From: Clusia tigrina | Taxonomy: Eukaryota; Arthropoda; Insecta; Diptera; Clusiidae | Length of the DNA stretch: 64,000 nucleotides | Assembly: GCA_920105625.2 (NCBI GenBank) | Contig: OV050033.1 | Span: 7,482,001 to 7,546,000 of the forward strand | Direction of reading: 5' to 3' | Part shown: positions 1-12,179 of the stretch, in pieces | How positions within the stretch are numbered: the stretch's first letter is position 1 | Layout: each line of letters opens with the position of its first letter | Translations under genes and position numbers: made by a program | The notes under the pieces: model-generated | What the model was told of the DNA's origin: nothing | Seen by the model: the letters and a program-made list of their open reading frames with translations, nothing else | Database searches by the model: none

Positions 1-34
1 CCCCCTGGTACTACGTTTTGAGGTAAATATTGTT

Positions 35-300
35 GAATATCACTTCAGTAGTTCACTGACTCCACTTGACTCGATATGGTACTAGGACATCTTCTCTAAA
101 CTACACAAACTTCTTCTCTTGCCTATAAAAGCGTCCATATTTGTTACCAGTCTCATTAAATTGGTTTCCTCTCCTTCGTTCTTTCTACCATGGAACTTCG
201 TTTGAATATCACTTCAGTAGTTCACTGACTCGACTCGATTCAACTTGATTTGAGTATCAGGACATCTTCTCTGAACTACACAAACTTTTTCGCTTGCCTG
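35..300. repeat. Two-copy direct repeat, period 169 bp
   Basis: The block starting GAATATCACTTCAGTAGTTC occurs at 35 and again at 204, and the similarity continues through GGACATCTTCTCT and ACTACACAAACTT. There is no gene in this end of the window; from 300 to 611 nothing else was recognised. Confidence 0.8.
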
Positions 301-611
301 CAAAGTAGGCCTAACTTTTAAATACCCACTTTTGTCGACTGACGACTTACAAATCCAGTTAAAGACTTCAAGAGTAGATAGAGCAGAATATCCTCAACAT
401 TTCGGGGCACACTTTAAATTGATGGAAATGTATTCAGTGCGGGCAGCTGCCCAGCATCATCATTAGCAGCAACACTAACAACAACATAATTCTTCTGCTC
501 GCTTTGCAAAGTTTTTTAATTCAATTTACAAGGGCACTTTCTCTCATCCCGCGCCGCACCGCGCTGTGCCTGTCTTGCGTTTGTGTTCCGGGGCTTCTTC
601 TCAACACTTAC

Positions 612-3481
612 CAAGGATAACTTTGTGTAGGCTTTTTTCCAATTTGCAGTCCGTCCTGCTCGAAGCGCTGCGTTTCGCCACTTTGCTCTTGATTGCCTTT
701 TACCCACCACACGTACGACTGCACCGCGCCGTTGGTTAGGTTGAGTGCCAGGATGCGTGCACCCGTGATGTTTTCATCGCTGAGTAATCCTTTGGCAAGC
801 GCATCGGAGAGTCCTGCAAAAATGTACGAACAAAAATGAATGAATAAACACAAACCGATGCATAAAGAAATTAGTTTTAGTGGATGAGGAGGAGGATGAG
901 GAAGTGCAGGTGGAAGTGAAAGTGGAGGTGGAAGTGAAAGTGGAGGTGGAAGTGAAAGTGTTTGTGATGGATGGCGTTGAAGGTGTTCAAAACAGTTCTG
1001 AATATTTCTAATTAAGCTTTTAGCCGCGTGTCGACAACGAAAGTGGCAATGAAAGCGTGAATTGACTGAGGTGGCCGGGGGTACGCGAAGTAGTTAGTTT
1101 AAAGGATGTGCAAGGAAATTGAACGGATGTAGTGTGAACAGGTGCGCCGGCAGCCTATGGGGATGTTAGATGAAATATTGTTTCGTAAACTGATTTATTC
1201 ATTTATTAATTTATACCATATTATTAAATGTAAATGGGTTTGTTGAGTGGGGAAGAGTGCGGAGGAACAATTAAGCTGGATTCTTTTACTCCGTACTACA
1301 TTTGGAAGGCAACAGGGAACTGGGTCTGAAAGGGAAGGGAAGAAATGGTTCTGGCATTTTCGAAATCTAATTAAGGAGCCACGAATCATTTAATCTACAG
1401 AATTAAAGGAGTTTTCAAACTTCCCTTCCACTTCCCTTTCACAATCCTCTTGATTCCATTTCCCCCAAATATTGCCAGGCTTATAGTACAATGGGCATCA
1501 CTGCCTCAGTGCTTTGGCACCCCCTTTTTCGGCGGTTCTCCCGCGTACCACAGTTATATTCTTTGATTCTATTTTATTCCTGATTGATACTCATTTGCTT
1601 TGTGGTGATTTGAATACTTTCTCTAATCATCCTCCTTCCTGAAGCTGCACAAGTTGATCAGGATGAAGCTCGAATCAACTGGAGGAATGAAAGTACAACG
1701 TGCCTCTGACTAAAAAATTGGTCAAATATTTTCTTCAGCAGCCGAGAAAGCAGAGATTGCAGTTGAAATTTTCAAAGTATGTAAAAGTTGATGTCTGGAA
1801 GACGAACTCGCTACAAGTCCTTAGAAAAATCCAACAGTGGTACCAACTTTTTACCGGAGAAAGCATTTAAACTTCCGGCCAAAACCGTCGACTTCTTCCA
1901 TCAAGTCAATTGTATGAGGATCTTCATGTGGAGTAAACTATCGTGTGCTGCCCATACTCAAGGGTGTCACAAATCAGTTATCCAGGGAGGTGAAATATCT
2001 GGGGGTGGTCTCTGATAGTTAAGCAAGTCTGGAAATCGCTCGTTGAACTAACGATAGCGAAAGCACTGACAACTTTTTGGCAGTGCAAGAGTATATTTGG
2101 CAAGATGTGGGGTCTGGCTATCTCGAAAGTCCTTTGGATTTGTAGGTAAGATAAGGTAAGAAGCAGGCCCATAATATCCTAACCAATGATGGCCTGGGGG
2201 AAAAGATTGTCTCTGAAGGAGGTAAAGTCTATCTATTTAGTATCCAGACCACAAGGAACTGTGGCTATTTGTGGTACTGGAGCCTCTCTCCCAACTTTTG
2301 GCCGTGCGCTTGATGCGTTGCCGAATTTTCCCCTCTCCAGATATTTTTATTTAAGGCGAGGGTCTAAAGCCCATCTGAAGGTTAAAGCAAAATGGGCAGC
2401 GGGTGGGCTCTTGAAGATGTTGTTGGTACGGATCCTTTCTATGACCTGGTATCCTTTCTATGACCATTGATTCAATGCCCGCGTATCCACAATATATCCA
2501 TAATATTCCAGAGGCTCACTTACCATTTGTTGGTACTACTGCGCCCTTTAGGCAGTGCTGTCGTAGTTTCACTGATGGCTCCAGAACAGATATTGAATCG
2601 TGTTCTGGGGTTTTAGTGGAACTTAGCGGTGTTCAGCTTCATTATGCCCTCGGTCGTCATGCTTGTTTTTTCAGGCGGAAGTTTATGAGGTCCTAAGGGT
2701 AATGAACTATGTGGTGGATTATCTGAGACCAATAGAATAGTTCTCTTTATTGACAGAGCCACAAGGTCACTGAGGACTTTTAGAAGGCTCTAGGGAAATA
2801 GTCCTTGAATGATGCTCTGGCTCTACAGATTGAAAGGTCCATCAACAATGATGTGTGCAGCAATAGTTTTGTAGGCTTAAATCTACTGAGTCCAACAATA
2901 ATTAGGAGGACTCTTCCATAAACATCCATCAAGAAATATATTGGAATTTTTTGGAGCCTACTGGGAATAAAAAGCTACCTCTATCTATGGGACAGCAGGA
3001 CATCTATATCGACTGAGACAGTAGAAGGTTTATATCTACTGGGATAGAAGGACATTCACTGTAATAGTAGGACATTCATATCCACTTTGAATGCAGGATA
3101 TATGTATCCACAGGTACTGTAGGACATTTATATTCACTTTGACTGTAGGACATTTATATCTACTAGGACAGAAGGACATTTATATCCATTGGGACAGTGG
3201 AACGTTTATATCCACTGATATAGTAGAACATTTATATTGTAGGACATTCGTATCCACTTTGACTGTAGGACATTTATACCCACTATGACTGTGGGACATT
3301 TATATCCACTGAGACTGGAGGACATTTATATTCACTGCCCCGAAGCTATCCTAACACTGCCAAATCTTCATTTAATCTTATCTTAAGTTGCTTCCAAATA
3401 CTTCGCTTCAAAAACACAGTTTGTGGAAATATTGGGACTGCTGCCTGAGAGTGTGAACTACGCCTTGGAGCTATTGTTTGG

Positions 3482-3557
<76 letters not shown>

Positions 3558-6500
3558 GTATGTGCTGCACAGCACAGACCACACAATACAGAAGCTGCAG
3601 GAATTTGAGGAACAGTTCGAACGGCATTCACCATAATCAAAAGCGCCCCACTGCGAAACATTTTGCCTCAGCCATAGAAATTTGTTGCCATTCTCAGCAG
3701 GCTGTCACCATGAATTACCCCAACAAATTTTCCTTTCTTGCTCCCTTTTGTGACTTTGGGGTGGAGAGAAGGAGCGCGCATTCACGTTTGCTTATAATTT
3801 CATTTTGATGCGTGTAATCTTTTGATGGTAGGCCCTAAGAAAGAAAATCATCGTAAAGTTTTTGGAGCAGGCAAGAAATCGTTTTATAATAATATCTCAA
3901 CGTATCAAGTATCAAGCGAAGGACCATCAAAATGCTGTGGCAGAAAGGACGCTTCCACACCTTGCACAATCGTTTATCATAGGCAGTAAGTCGTCTTTCA
4001 TTACGTACCAGCCATGAACACTTTAAGGACATTCCCAGCTTATACGCGTATAAATTCCAACACGAGTAGTTAACAATAAAATAAAAATAGTAAAGAAATA
4101 AAATAAAAATAAAATAAAATGTAAATCAAATAAAAAAGTTGTGGAAAAAATATTGCAAAAAGTACCACCAGCTCGGAGCGTTTTCTGCGTCATCTGCTTT
4201 TTCAGGGTTTTTTTTGCCCACTTGTCATCATGCCAGAGATAAAAGGAAAACGCTTTCACCAGTTAACACTCTTGTTTTTGCTTGAAATTTATGCTGACTT
4301 ACCGCCATGCCTCACAATGCCCACTTCCTGCAGAATGGATGCGGCCAAATCAGCCTTTTGTCTCGCGCTCTCATAGCGCTCCGAGTTGATGGGCACCAGC
4401 AGTGGACGATAGAGCGTCGATATACATAATGTGCCCAAATTTTCCGTAGCGATGTCGTGTATGGTGACAAGTGATTGCTCAATCGCATCCTATAAAAAAC
4501 ACCAACAACAACAAGAACAGGAAGAAACAAGTAAATATAAAAATAAGTGATGGAAAAAGTGGAAATTAAATTGGCCTAAAAATAATGTTCAGCAGAATCA
4601 TTCCAGCTGTGTGGAAACATTCGCTGGTACACCCAGTTTGTCCCACCATAACACTAACCTACCTACGGTTGTCGTATATACAAGTACTATATGCATAAGC
4701 ACATTATACATCGACTGTACCTGAGCGTATTTAAATTTGCGTGTGTCCCTCGAGAGTTGGGGGCGCAGTTTGTGCTATTTGCGTCGAGGGCACCTGTTTG
4801 TGTGCCACACTCGAGTGCAGAACATTCGCCAAACCCCCAAATGAGTTGAGTTGCCACGTACTCGTATTATAAATAATTTTGCTGAACTCAATCATGCCTC
4901 AAACGACCCTTTCATCATTCGAGTAGAAAATGCGTTATTGGCTTTCTAGAACAGCGGCGCAGGTCGGGGGAGAAGGTGGTCTGCGCCAGGCCAATGCCGG
5001 TTGAAGAGTCCAATCTATGCTTGGCTTTAATTTTGAAGAGTTTGTTGAGGATTTTGCGTTAATTGTTGTATTAAATCTTTGGGCACCACTTGTGTTAGGT
5101 TCTGCCAGAAGGCTCTTACTTAATCATTAATGCATAAACGAGTGATGTCCTTTGATTGTCGGCAAATCACTGTTAAGTGCAGGTGGGATAAGTTTGAATA
5201 GGCGAAAACTAGAGATACTCGTAATAAATTAAAGGTTAGTTACTAACCCCAGAACAATGTTATATTTTGTTTCAAGACACAATATCACGATTAATCTTCG
5301 TTGGTCGTGGTCAGCAAAATGTTCAATGGCAACGATCTTGAGTAAAATAGGGACATTTCACCTCAAGGCGGGACGAGAAAACCCCAGAAGGGTCCATAAA
5401 ACTGTCTTAAATAAGGGGGGCGAGAAAGCCCCAGAAGGTTTTATAAAACTGTCTTCATTATGGGGGGACGAGAAAGCCCCATAAGGGTCCATAAGATTGT
5501 CTTAAATAAAGGGGGCGAGAAAAGTCCATAAGAGGACATAAAACTGGATTATTTAAGGGGGCGAGAAAGCCCCTTAAGGGACCATAAATCTATCTTATTT
5601 AAAGGAGGCGAGAAAACCCCACAAGGGACTATAAAACTGTATTATTTAAGAGGGGCGAGAAAACCCCTTAAGGGATCATTAATTTCTCTTATTTAATCGG
5701 GAGTGAAAATCCTTGAATGCACCATAAAACGTTCTTATTTGAGGGGTCGAGAAAACCTCATAAGGGACCATAAAACTGTCTTATTTAAGAAGGCCGAGAC
5801 AACCCCCTATGGGATCATTAAATATTCGTTTTAAATCGGGAGTGAAAACCCCATAAAGGACCACAAAACTGTCTCATTTAAGGAAGGTGAGAAAGCCCCA
5901 TAAGGGTCTCTTAAACTGTATTATTTAAGAGGGGCGAGAAAACTCCATAAGAGGACACAAAACTGGTTTATTTAAGGGGGGCGAGAAAGTCTCAGAAGGT
6001 TCCATAAAACTGTCTTAATTATGGGGGGTGAGAAAGCCCCATAAGGGACCATAAAACTGTCCTATTTAAGGGGAGAGAGAAAATCCCATAAGGGCGTCTT
6101 AAACTGTATTTTTAAAGCTCGCGAAAAACCCTACAAAGGACTATGAAACGTTCTTATTTAAGGGGGGACGCGACCGTATCCCATAAGGGATCATTAAGGG
6201 AAATAATATTAATAATATTTTATTTATATTTTTTTGATTACTATTATTCTATATTTGGGTAAAATCTGCCATAAAACACCGCCAGCATTTCTGGAGACTT
6301 TTTATATCTCATCTATATCTATTCCGTGATCGACGACGATCAATTCTGCTGAACTTATTCATGATTAAATGCCGTCGAATCACCTTCCTAGTAATTCACT
6401 TGCAAAATGAATAAACAAGTCGCTAAGTCAATGTCTAATAAAAACTTGGCGCCACATGTTCCTTGACAATCAATATTGAATTGAGTACAGTCCTTTAGAA

Positions 6501-8427
6501 GTTGGCAGCACTGGCGCTACATGGTCCTAGGCAATCAATACTGAATTGATACGCTGCAATTTGAGAACTAAAGAAGAAGCTTGCTCTAAATAGTTTGGTA
6601 AACTGGCATTTTCAGGATGAACAATTTGAGTTGGATATAAACTCTCCGTTTTTATATAGACCTGGGGAACTGAAACCACTCGAAGATGTGAGAAAGCTAT
6701 ATAAGTATGTACGTATTATCGCCTATTTCATATTTATCCTTTCAGTATAAGATTTAACTCAAAATCCAATTCAAGTCTCTCGCTTAAGTTTCAGTTATGA
6801 TAATGAAGAGTGGCAAAATGATTGTCCTGGTCTCATTCAATGGTCTTATAGGGTTTCACTATAAAGTTTGACGATTTATAAAAAAACATTATAAGTCGTA
6901 TAAAGATTTCATTATACCTTATAAATTGTTAATGGAATTAATCTAGAATAGCTTTTCAACGTTCAACTGTCTTAGAGGGATTCAGTATAAAGTTCGATAA
7001 TTTGGAGAAGAAGCGTTATAATCTCTTATAAAGAGTTCATAATCCTTACAAAAGTGTTCATAATCCCTTGTAAAGAGTTCATAATACTTTATAAAGTGTT
7101 CTTGGAGCTAATCTAGAACCGCTTTCAATGTTCAACAGTATAATGGGGTTTCAGTATAAAGTTCGACGATTTATAAGTAACATTATAATACCTTATAAAG
7201 TGTTCATGGAGCTAATCTAGAGCCGTTTTCAACGTTCAGAGGCCTTATGGGGTTTCAGGATAAAGTTCGACGATTTATAAGTAACATTATAATACCTTAT
7301 AAAGTGTTCATGGAGCTAATCAGAGCCAATTATTATGTAAAGAATGTAGTCTTAAAGAATGTAGTTTTAAAAAGACTGTCCTTAAACACTGTGGATAACC
7401 TTCGGAGTCCTTATAAAGCTGTAATAGTATATAATAAAGCTGTAATAATGCTTTGAAAAATCTGTAAAATGTTTTCATACTCTTAACAGCGTTATAGAAC
7501 TATGAATATAATTTTCCCCTAGTGTTATTATAAAGTTGTAATAGTATATAATAAAGCTGTTATAAAATATTATTATAATGCTGTACAAATTATTTCAAAC
7601 TCCTAAATGCATTATACAAATAAGACCATAATTTTCCCCTGTATTACTTAAATACGCTCTTCCACAGACCAAGCGTCCACATTTGCTGCCATGCCCAACA
7701 TTCTACTCTACTCCTTAAGACAAATTTATACTGCCTCTATTAACAATCACTTTAAATTTGCATTCTACCACAAACTTTATTAAGTATTTAGAGGTGTATT
7801 TGCTGCTTTTTTGCACTGCCCTCCGCCCTGCCCCGCCTTTTATTAAATGCTTTGGAAATGTTGCAAAGCGATTAATCTAATTCCAATTAAACTAATTGCA
7901 GTTAATGATAAATTCTCGAGGCATAAATTCATACGCAAACACTGAACCGAAGGCACTTACGAGTATGACACTTAATAAATTGTAGCCAAGTGTACACAGC
8001 CCCTCCCCCTCCCCCTTCTCCGTCCCCTTCCGCCTACCAAGTTCTCCTTGCATTGACTTACCCGGGTGAACACGTTGCCATCACCAATGCGCACAATATT
8101 CTTGTACTTCAGCGAGTTGCCCGCTCCCCCCGTGCCCGTAGTCGCTGTGGCCGCACATTCAACTCTCAGCAGAGCCAGCGCTGTCAGCGCCAAGTGCAGC
8201 AGCACCACTGCAAATCGTACTGGGCCGGAGTGGTGATGTGCGGCCGTGTGACTGCTCACTTGTTGTTGCTGTTGTTGTGGGCTGTGCTTTCGTTGTTTCT
8301 GTTGCTCCTCCAGTTGGCGCGGCTGCTTCAGTTGGCTGCGGTGCTGCGGGTGTGTTTGGCGAGAATCGGGACCCATCATTACCCATTTCCAGGCTGTGCG
8401 CGGCCATATTGTAAACATACATTTCAT
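612..8427 (-). CDS. Secreted or membrane protein, 5' part; three exons, partial
   Basis: Three minus-strand exons join in phase: 8427-8062, 4489-4303 and 813-612. Each has a GT donor, and the acceptors end TATAG and TGCAG. The visible product is about 251 residues and continues past the window edge (last donor at 611). Exon 1 begins with a long polar, Gln/His-rich stretch and then a hydrophobic segment ([20 protein letters not shown], followed by ECA) that looks like a signal peptide or anchor; the mature part would start near the Thr/Gly-rich linker. Exons 2-3 encode a globular-looking region with an NIT sequon and a YVWW motif. I do not firmly recognise the family. The order helix, [12 protein letters not shown], strand resembles the N-terminal ectodomain of GPR158-type orphan class C receptors, which is only a guess. 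Starts at 8427, 8418 or the MMG pair further in are all possible; the first in-frame Met was used. The introns are 3.5 kb each. Confidence 0.8.
897..960. repeat. 18-bp minisatellite in intron 2 of the minus-strand gene
   Basis: GTGGAAGTGAAAGTGGAG-type units follow one another three times with no changes, then break off into GTTTGTGATGG. Confidence 0.85.
1780..2960 (+). pseudogene. Decayed non-LTR retrotransposon (reverse transcriptase end and RNase H)
   Basis: Broken frames show a LINE pol remnant. Near 1985-2160 two frames together read like the end of a jockey-like reverse transcriptase: [11 protein letters not shown], then [17 protein letters not shown], then [14 protein letters not shown]. 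At 2460-2760 an RNase H start is seen ([18 protein letters not shown], then a frame change into [13 protein letters not shown]). Stops and frameshifts are frequent, so it is dead. It lies in intron 2 of the minus-strand gene, opposite in orientation to that gene. Confidence 0.75.
2985..3345. repeat. Minisatellite with GGACATTTATATCCACT units
   Basis: About a dozen diverged units combine GGACATTTATATCCACT with a variable GACTGTA or GGGACAGTA spacer, about 25-32 bp each. They follow directly after the LINE relic at 1780-2960. Confidence 0.75.
3482..3556. repeat. (CA)n microsatellite
   Basis: An uninterrupted CA dinucleotide run of about 75 bp. Open frames across it (His/Thr or Cys/Val runs) are not genes. 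Confidence 0.97.
5360..6195. repeat. 47-bp minisatellite, about 17 copies
   Basis: The motif CGAGAAA recurs at 5374, 5421, 5469, 5516, 5562, 5609 and 5656, so the period is 46-48 bp. The unit is GGGGGGCGAGAAAGCCCC, then ATAAGGGACCATAAAACTG, then TCTTATTTAA. Copies drift towards the 3' end. It lies in intron 1 of the minus-strand gene. Confidence 0.9.
6840..7640. repeat. Two adjoining TATAAAG-rich repeat arrays
   Basis: From 6840 to 7330 four units share GGGTTTCAGTATAAAGTTCG, TTATAAAGTGTTCATGGAGC and TAATCTAGAGCC; the last two copies are nearly identical, period about 105 bp. From 7405 to 7640 a different 125-bp unit (TAGTATATAATAAAGCTGT ... ATAATTTTCCCCT) occurs twice. Both are in intron 1. 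Confidence 0.8.
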
Positions 8428-9059
8428 TGTTGATTTGCATTTGGAATTATGATGCTGTAATGTAAAGAAAGCCCAGAGAAGAAAGGAAATTGAGTAAGAA
8501 GTGCAATGAAGGACGTTAATCGGCTGGAAAATGTCGGGGTAATGTGGTGTGTGCGTGTTTCTGGCATGTTACTGTGTCATTAATGAAGCAACAACACAGC
8601 CAACGCAGGAGATTGCTCTGGTGATGCGAGTAATCTGAGGGAATTTGCCTGATTTGGCGCCTGATTAAATAATGACACACAAGGCTAATATTTTTGATGG
8701 AACATGCAATTACAATTAAGTTTAACTGTGTTTTGTGTTCGTACATTCAAGGATGCTATCTCTACGAAATTTTATGGCTTAATCCTTCGACGCTATTTCA
8801 CTTTATTAATGTCATTTCATGTGAATGAAGAAAATAATTTACAGGACTATCTGTTGAATGCTGGAAGGGGGTTCAGCGAAGACACTTTTGAATTGTGCGA
8901 AGTTTTACTGAAGAATTGTGCTGAATTGTGGTAAAGTATCAGCAGGAAACCGGGTTGCATGCAAATGGTGTTTATTTAAAAGTTGCAAAAATGTCCAACG
9001 ATATTAGGCTACATTCATGCTGCAGGAGAAAGCAAACAAGACTGAGCTGGCAGCTGTGG

Positions 9060-9260
9060 TCCTATATATTCTAAGTGTTATATCAAACAGTAGCTCAGGG
9101 ATCTTGTGAGCCGTCAAAGACTAACCAACATAAATGAAAACCACGCATTGGTTTAGGACGAAAATACGCCGTTAAAGGTGTTAAGGATCATATTCCAAAA
9201 GTTATCTCAAAGAGTAACTCTGGGATCTTATACATCGCTTGAGACTAATCCAACATAAAT
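9060..9260. repeat. Diverged two-copy repeat, about 130 bp
   Basis: GGGATCTTGTGAGCCGTCAA then AACCAACATAAATG recurs as GGGATCTTATACATCGCTTG then AATCCAACATAAATG. The surrounding 8.45-9.75 kb has no recognised gene. Confidence 0.6.
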
Positions 9261-10039
9261 GCTAATATCCTGGGCTATGGAATCGCAGATTAAAGTTTCC
9301 AACTCCGACTCTTACTACTGAACCTTGAGGGCGCTAACAAGGTTTAACTAGGACCGTCGAGCCAGCAATGCACTACGATCTTCTGAGAGACTTTGGAGAC
9401 TTGACAAAATTTCTAAAGAACGTCTCCGACTCATACTTTAACTCAGAATATAACTTTAAATATATAATAATAAAACATTATATATTTGTAATCACACTAA
9501 GCAAAGACTGATACAGGGTAAGTTTTGGCTCAACAGCCCGAGAACTCACCTAATATTTCCCCTAATGCGAATTAGGAAATTATATTGAATTGGAGTCGAC
9601 ACCAACCAAACAGCAACGACTCCCACTCAACACACAAGCCACCGTGCTCATGTCAAACGTCAAATGAAGCCCAGAGACTCATAATGAATGGCACTAAAAA
9701 TCCCACTCAGTACTTACATTATTTGGCATTAAATACCGTCTGAAATTGAAATTCAAAACCCTGCCCCACTCCACCTGCCGCACAATTATTCACCGAGTGC
9801 TTAACAAGTCGCTGTCATTTGAAATCAAACTTCGCACCAAAGCCGCCGCGTTGCTTATTTACTTCAACGTTTCCATTTTGTTGGTAATTTGCATGCAAAA
9901 CATATTCGCGCTCCTTTATGCTACCCGAGCGAGTCAGGTGTCCTTTCCAACTAGGAAGCTGAGCCGCGATTTTTCTAAACATTCATCACTTTCAATTAAT
10001 GTTATTGATTTTTGTGTGTCGCACAGCAACATGCGTGTA

Positions 10040-10170
10040 CGAGTACACCCGCAACACACATACAGACACACAAATACACATACACTCACACAAATGCATA
10101 TATTCATATAAACACGGACTCATACATACACCCATACTTATGCATACACACACATATGTATGCTTGTCAT
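10040..10170. repeat. CA-rich tract
   Basis: Interrupted CACACA/ATACACA sequence, with three overlapping spurious open frames. Not coding. Confidence 0.85.
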
Positions 10171-10389
10171 CAACATACTCACACAATTGCTGTGCTTCTG
10201 AAGGACTCACATACTTTTAGCTAGTCTGTAGTGTGTAGGGTGCACACATGTACACACTCGCAGTCCTTGGCGCGTAGGTAAATGTCACGTATTTCTCATG
10301 CTTCAGCGCAAATAAAAATGACCTCCTAGTTGAAAGTCTTGATTTAACTGAGTCTTTAGCTTCCAGAGGCTTTAAAATTGTTAAGGAAA

Positions 10390-11070
10390 GATTGTGTGCA
10401 CTGCACTATGACCTTGGGAGAGACTTTGGAGACTTGAAAGTGATTCCGATTTGAGTGCGCTAAAGGGGTTCAACTAGGACCGTCGAGTCAACAATGATGA
10501 TTATGCGTGCCCTGCACTATGACCTTCGGAGAGACTTTGGAGACTTGAAAGTGATTCCGATTTGAGTGCGCTAAAGGGGTTGAACTAGGACCGTTGAGCC
10601 AACAATGATGATGCGTGCGCTGCTCTACGACCTTTGGAGAGACTTTGGAGACTTGAAAGTGATTCCAATTTGAGTACGCTAAAAGGGCTCAACTAGGGCC
10701 GTTGAGCCAACAATGATGATGATGCGTGCGCTGCTCTACGACCTTTGGAGAGACTTTGGAGTATTGAAAGTGATCCCAATTTACGATGCTAAGCTAGTCT
10801 ACGCACGGAATTTGGAGTGATTCCGATTTAACAAACATAAATGTGCGCTGCACTATGACCCTTGGAGACTTGCAAGTGATTCCAATTTAACATAAATTAT
10901 GAATTCGTAGGTGACTTTCGGAGAGACTTAGGAGATTTGAAAGAGATTCCAGTTTAACATTTCCTGCCCTACAACTTTTGGAGAGTCTTAGGAGACTTGA
11001 AAGTGATTCCAATTCCGCTGCTCTACGACCTTTGGAGAAACTTTGGGTACATGAAAGTGAGATGCTAAAT
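10390..11070. repeat. About 110-bp tandem array containing a LINE-like 3' end
   Basis: GAGAGACTTTGGAGACTTGA recurs at 10418, 10529, 10637 and (variant) 10748; spacing is 108-111 bp. Each of the first three units ends AACTAGGACCGTCGAGCC, then AACAATGATGATG. Later units are shortened and lose that end. A detached partial unit lies at 9330-9420. Confidence 0.85.
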
Positions 11071-12179
11071 TGGTATCCCTTTCAAGTCCGTGAAGTCTCT
11101 CAAGGCTTTTTGGGGAAGTTGCAATTAGAATCAACGACTTGGCATCACTATGATACAATGAAACACAAGAAAGCCATCTGCCGCACCTAATTCCAACTCG
11201 TGACCGCTGGATCCCAGATGCCCACAGTTTGTAATAATTACTGTTTAGTACTCTATTGTTTTCATTGTTGTTGAACAAGCGTTCATTATGCCCTGAAGTA
11301 TTCTTAGCATGTCCTTCAAACCTCTTGCTTGGGCATTTCTAGGAACAGTCCCACATTATTTCATATGTATTCAAATCTGCCGCCTGCATTTTCGTGTTCC
11401 CACTGTAATGGAAAAACCATGTAAATTGACGTCACTCTCCATTTCAGCGTTTGTGTCTCGTAAATGTTGCTCCTGGCGTTGTGTTTCACTCCTTTCACGT
11501 TTGCCCCCAACACTGTTCCCTCCTTCCTCCTCGCAGATACCCGCAATTAAGAGCCATGTTTGTGCAGAAAATAAAACAAATGCAAAATAAAACATTGTAC
11601 GGACCACATTGCACGGACCTTGTGTAAGCATCCACACATAATTTTGTGTTTTTTGTGCTGCTTCCTTGTCAGGTCAAATGTGGATTTATTTTCTTGAAAA
11701 TTTGCTCTGCTATACAACCGTTCATAAAGCAGGGAATTAATTTTAAAACGCACAATTTATGTGCAATACGAATTTAGCGTACTTTGGCAAAGGTTAAGTG
11801 GGATTTATAAGGCTGCATCCACCCACCAGAGAGGAAACTGCACACGAGATGCTGCAGTCTTCCGGCCATACAGTGGAGAATAAGTAGTCGCACAACGAAT
11901 CAGAGAACTTAGAGTGAATCAATGCTCAACAACGCTGAATTGAGAAATTTACTCAAGCCAAGCAATGACATGTAATACTCTACATGTAGAAAAAGCGCTA
12001 TAATACAAGGAATAATCCCTGCGAATATTTCTGGATATGGCTGGAGCGTTAAACAAACTTCTCAGTTATTCTAGAGAGCATCAGATCTGCTGAGATTACT
12101 AATGCGGCCTCCCTATGGATAAAGGGCTTGTTCTAGGCTGTAGAAGAATTACAGAAGAATGGAATGGCACTGAAAGGGT

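Noticed and set aside
3346..3661. Cys/Val and His/Thr frames
   Set aside because: Translation of the (CA)n microsatellite only.
7990..8433. 147-codon plus-strand frame
   Set aside because: Antisense of the first coding exon of the minus-strand gene, whose splice sites and signal-like segment are convincing.
10390..11070. CRISPR-like array
   Set aside because: Regular spacing, but the whole 110-bp unit is repeated with no unique spacers, and the genome is eukaryotic.
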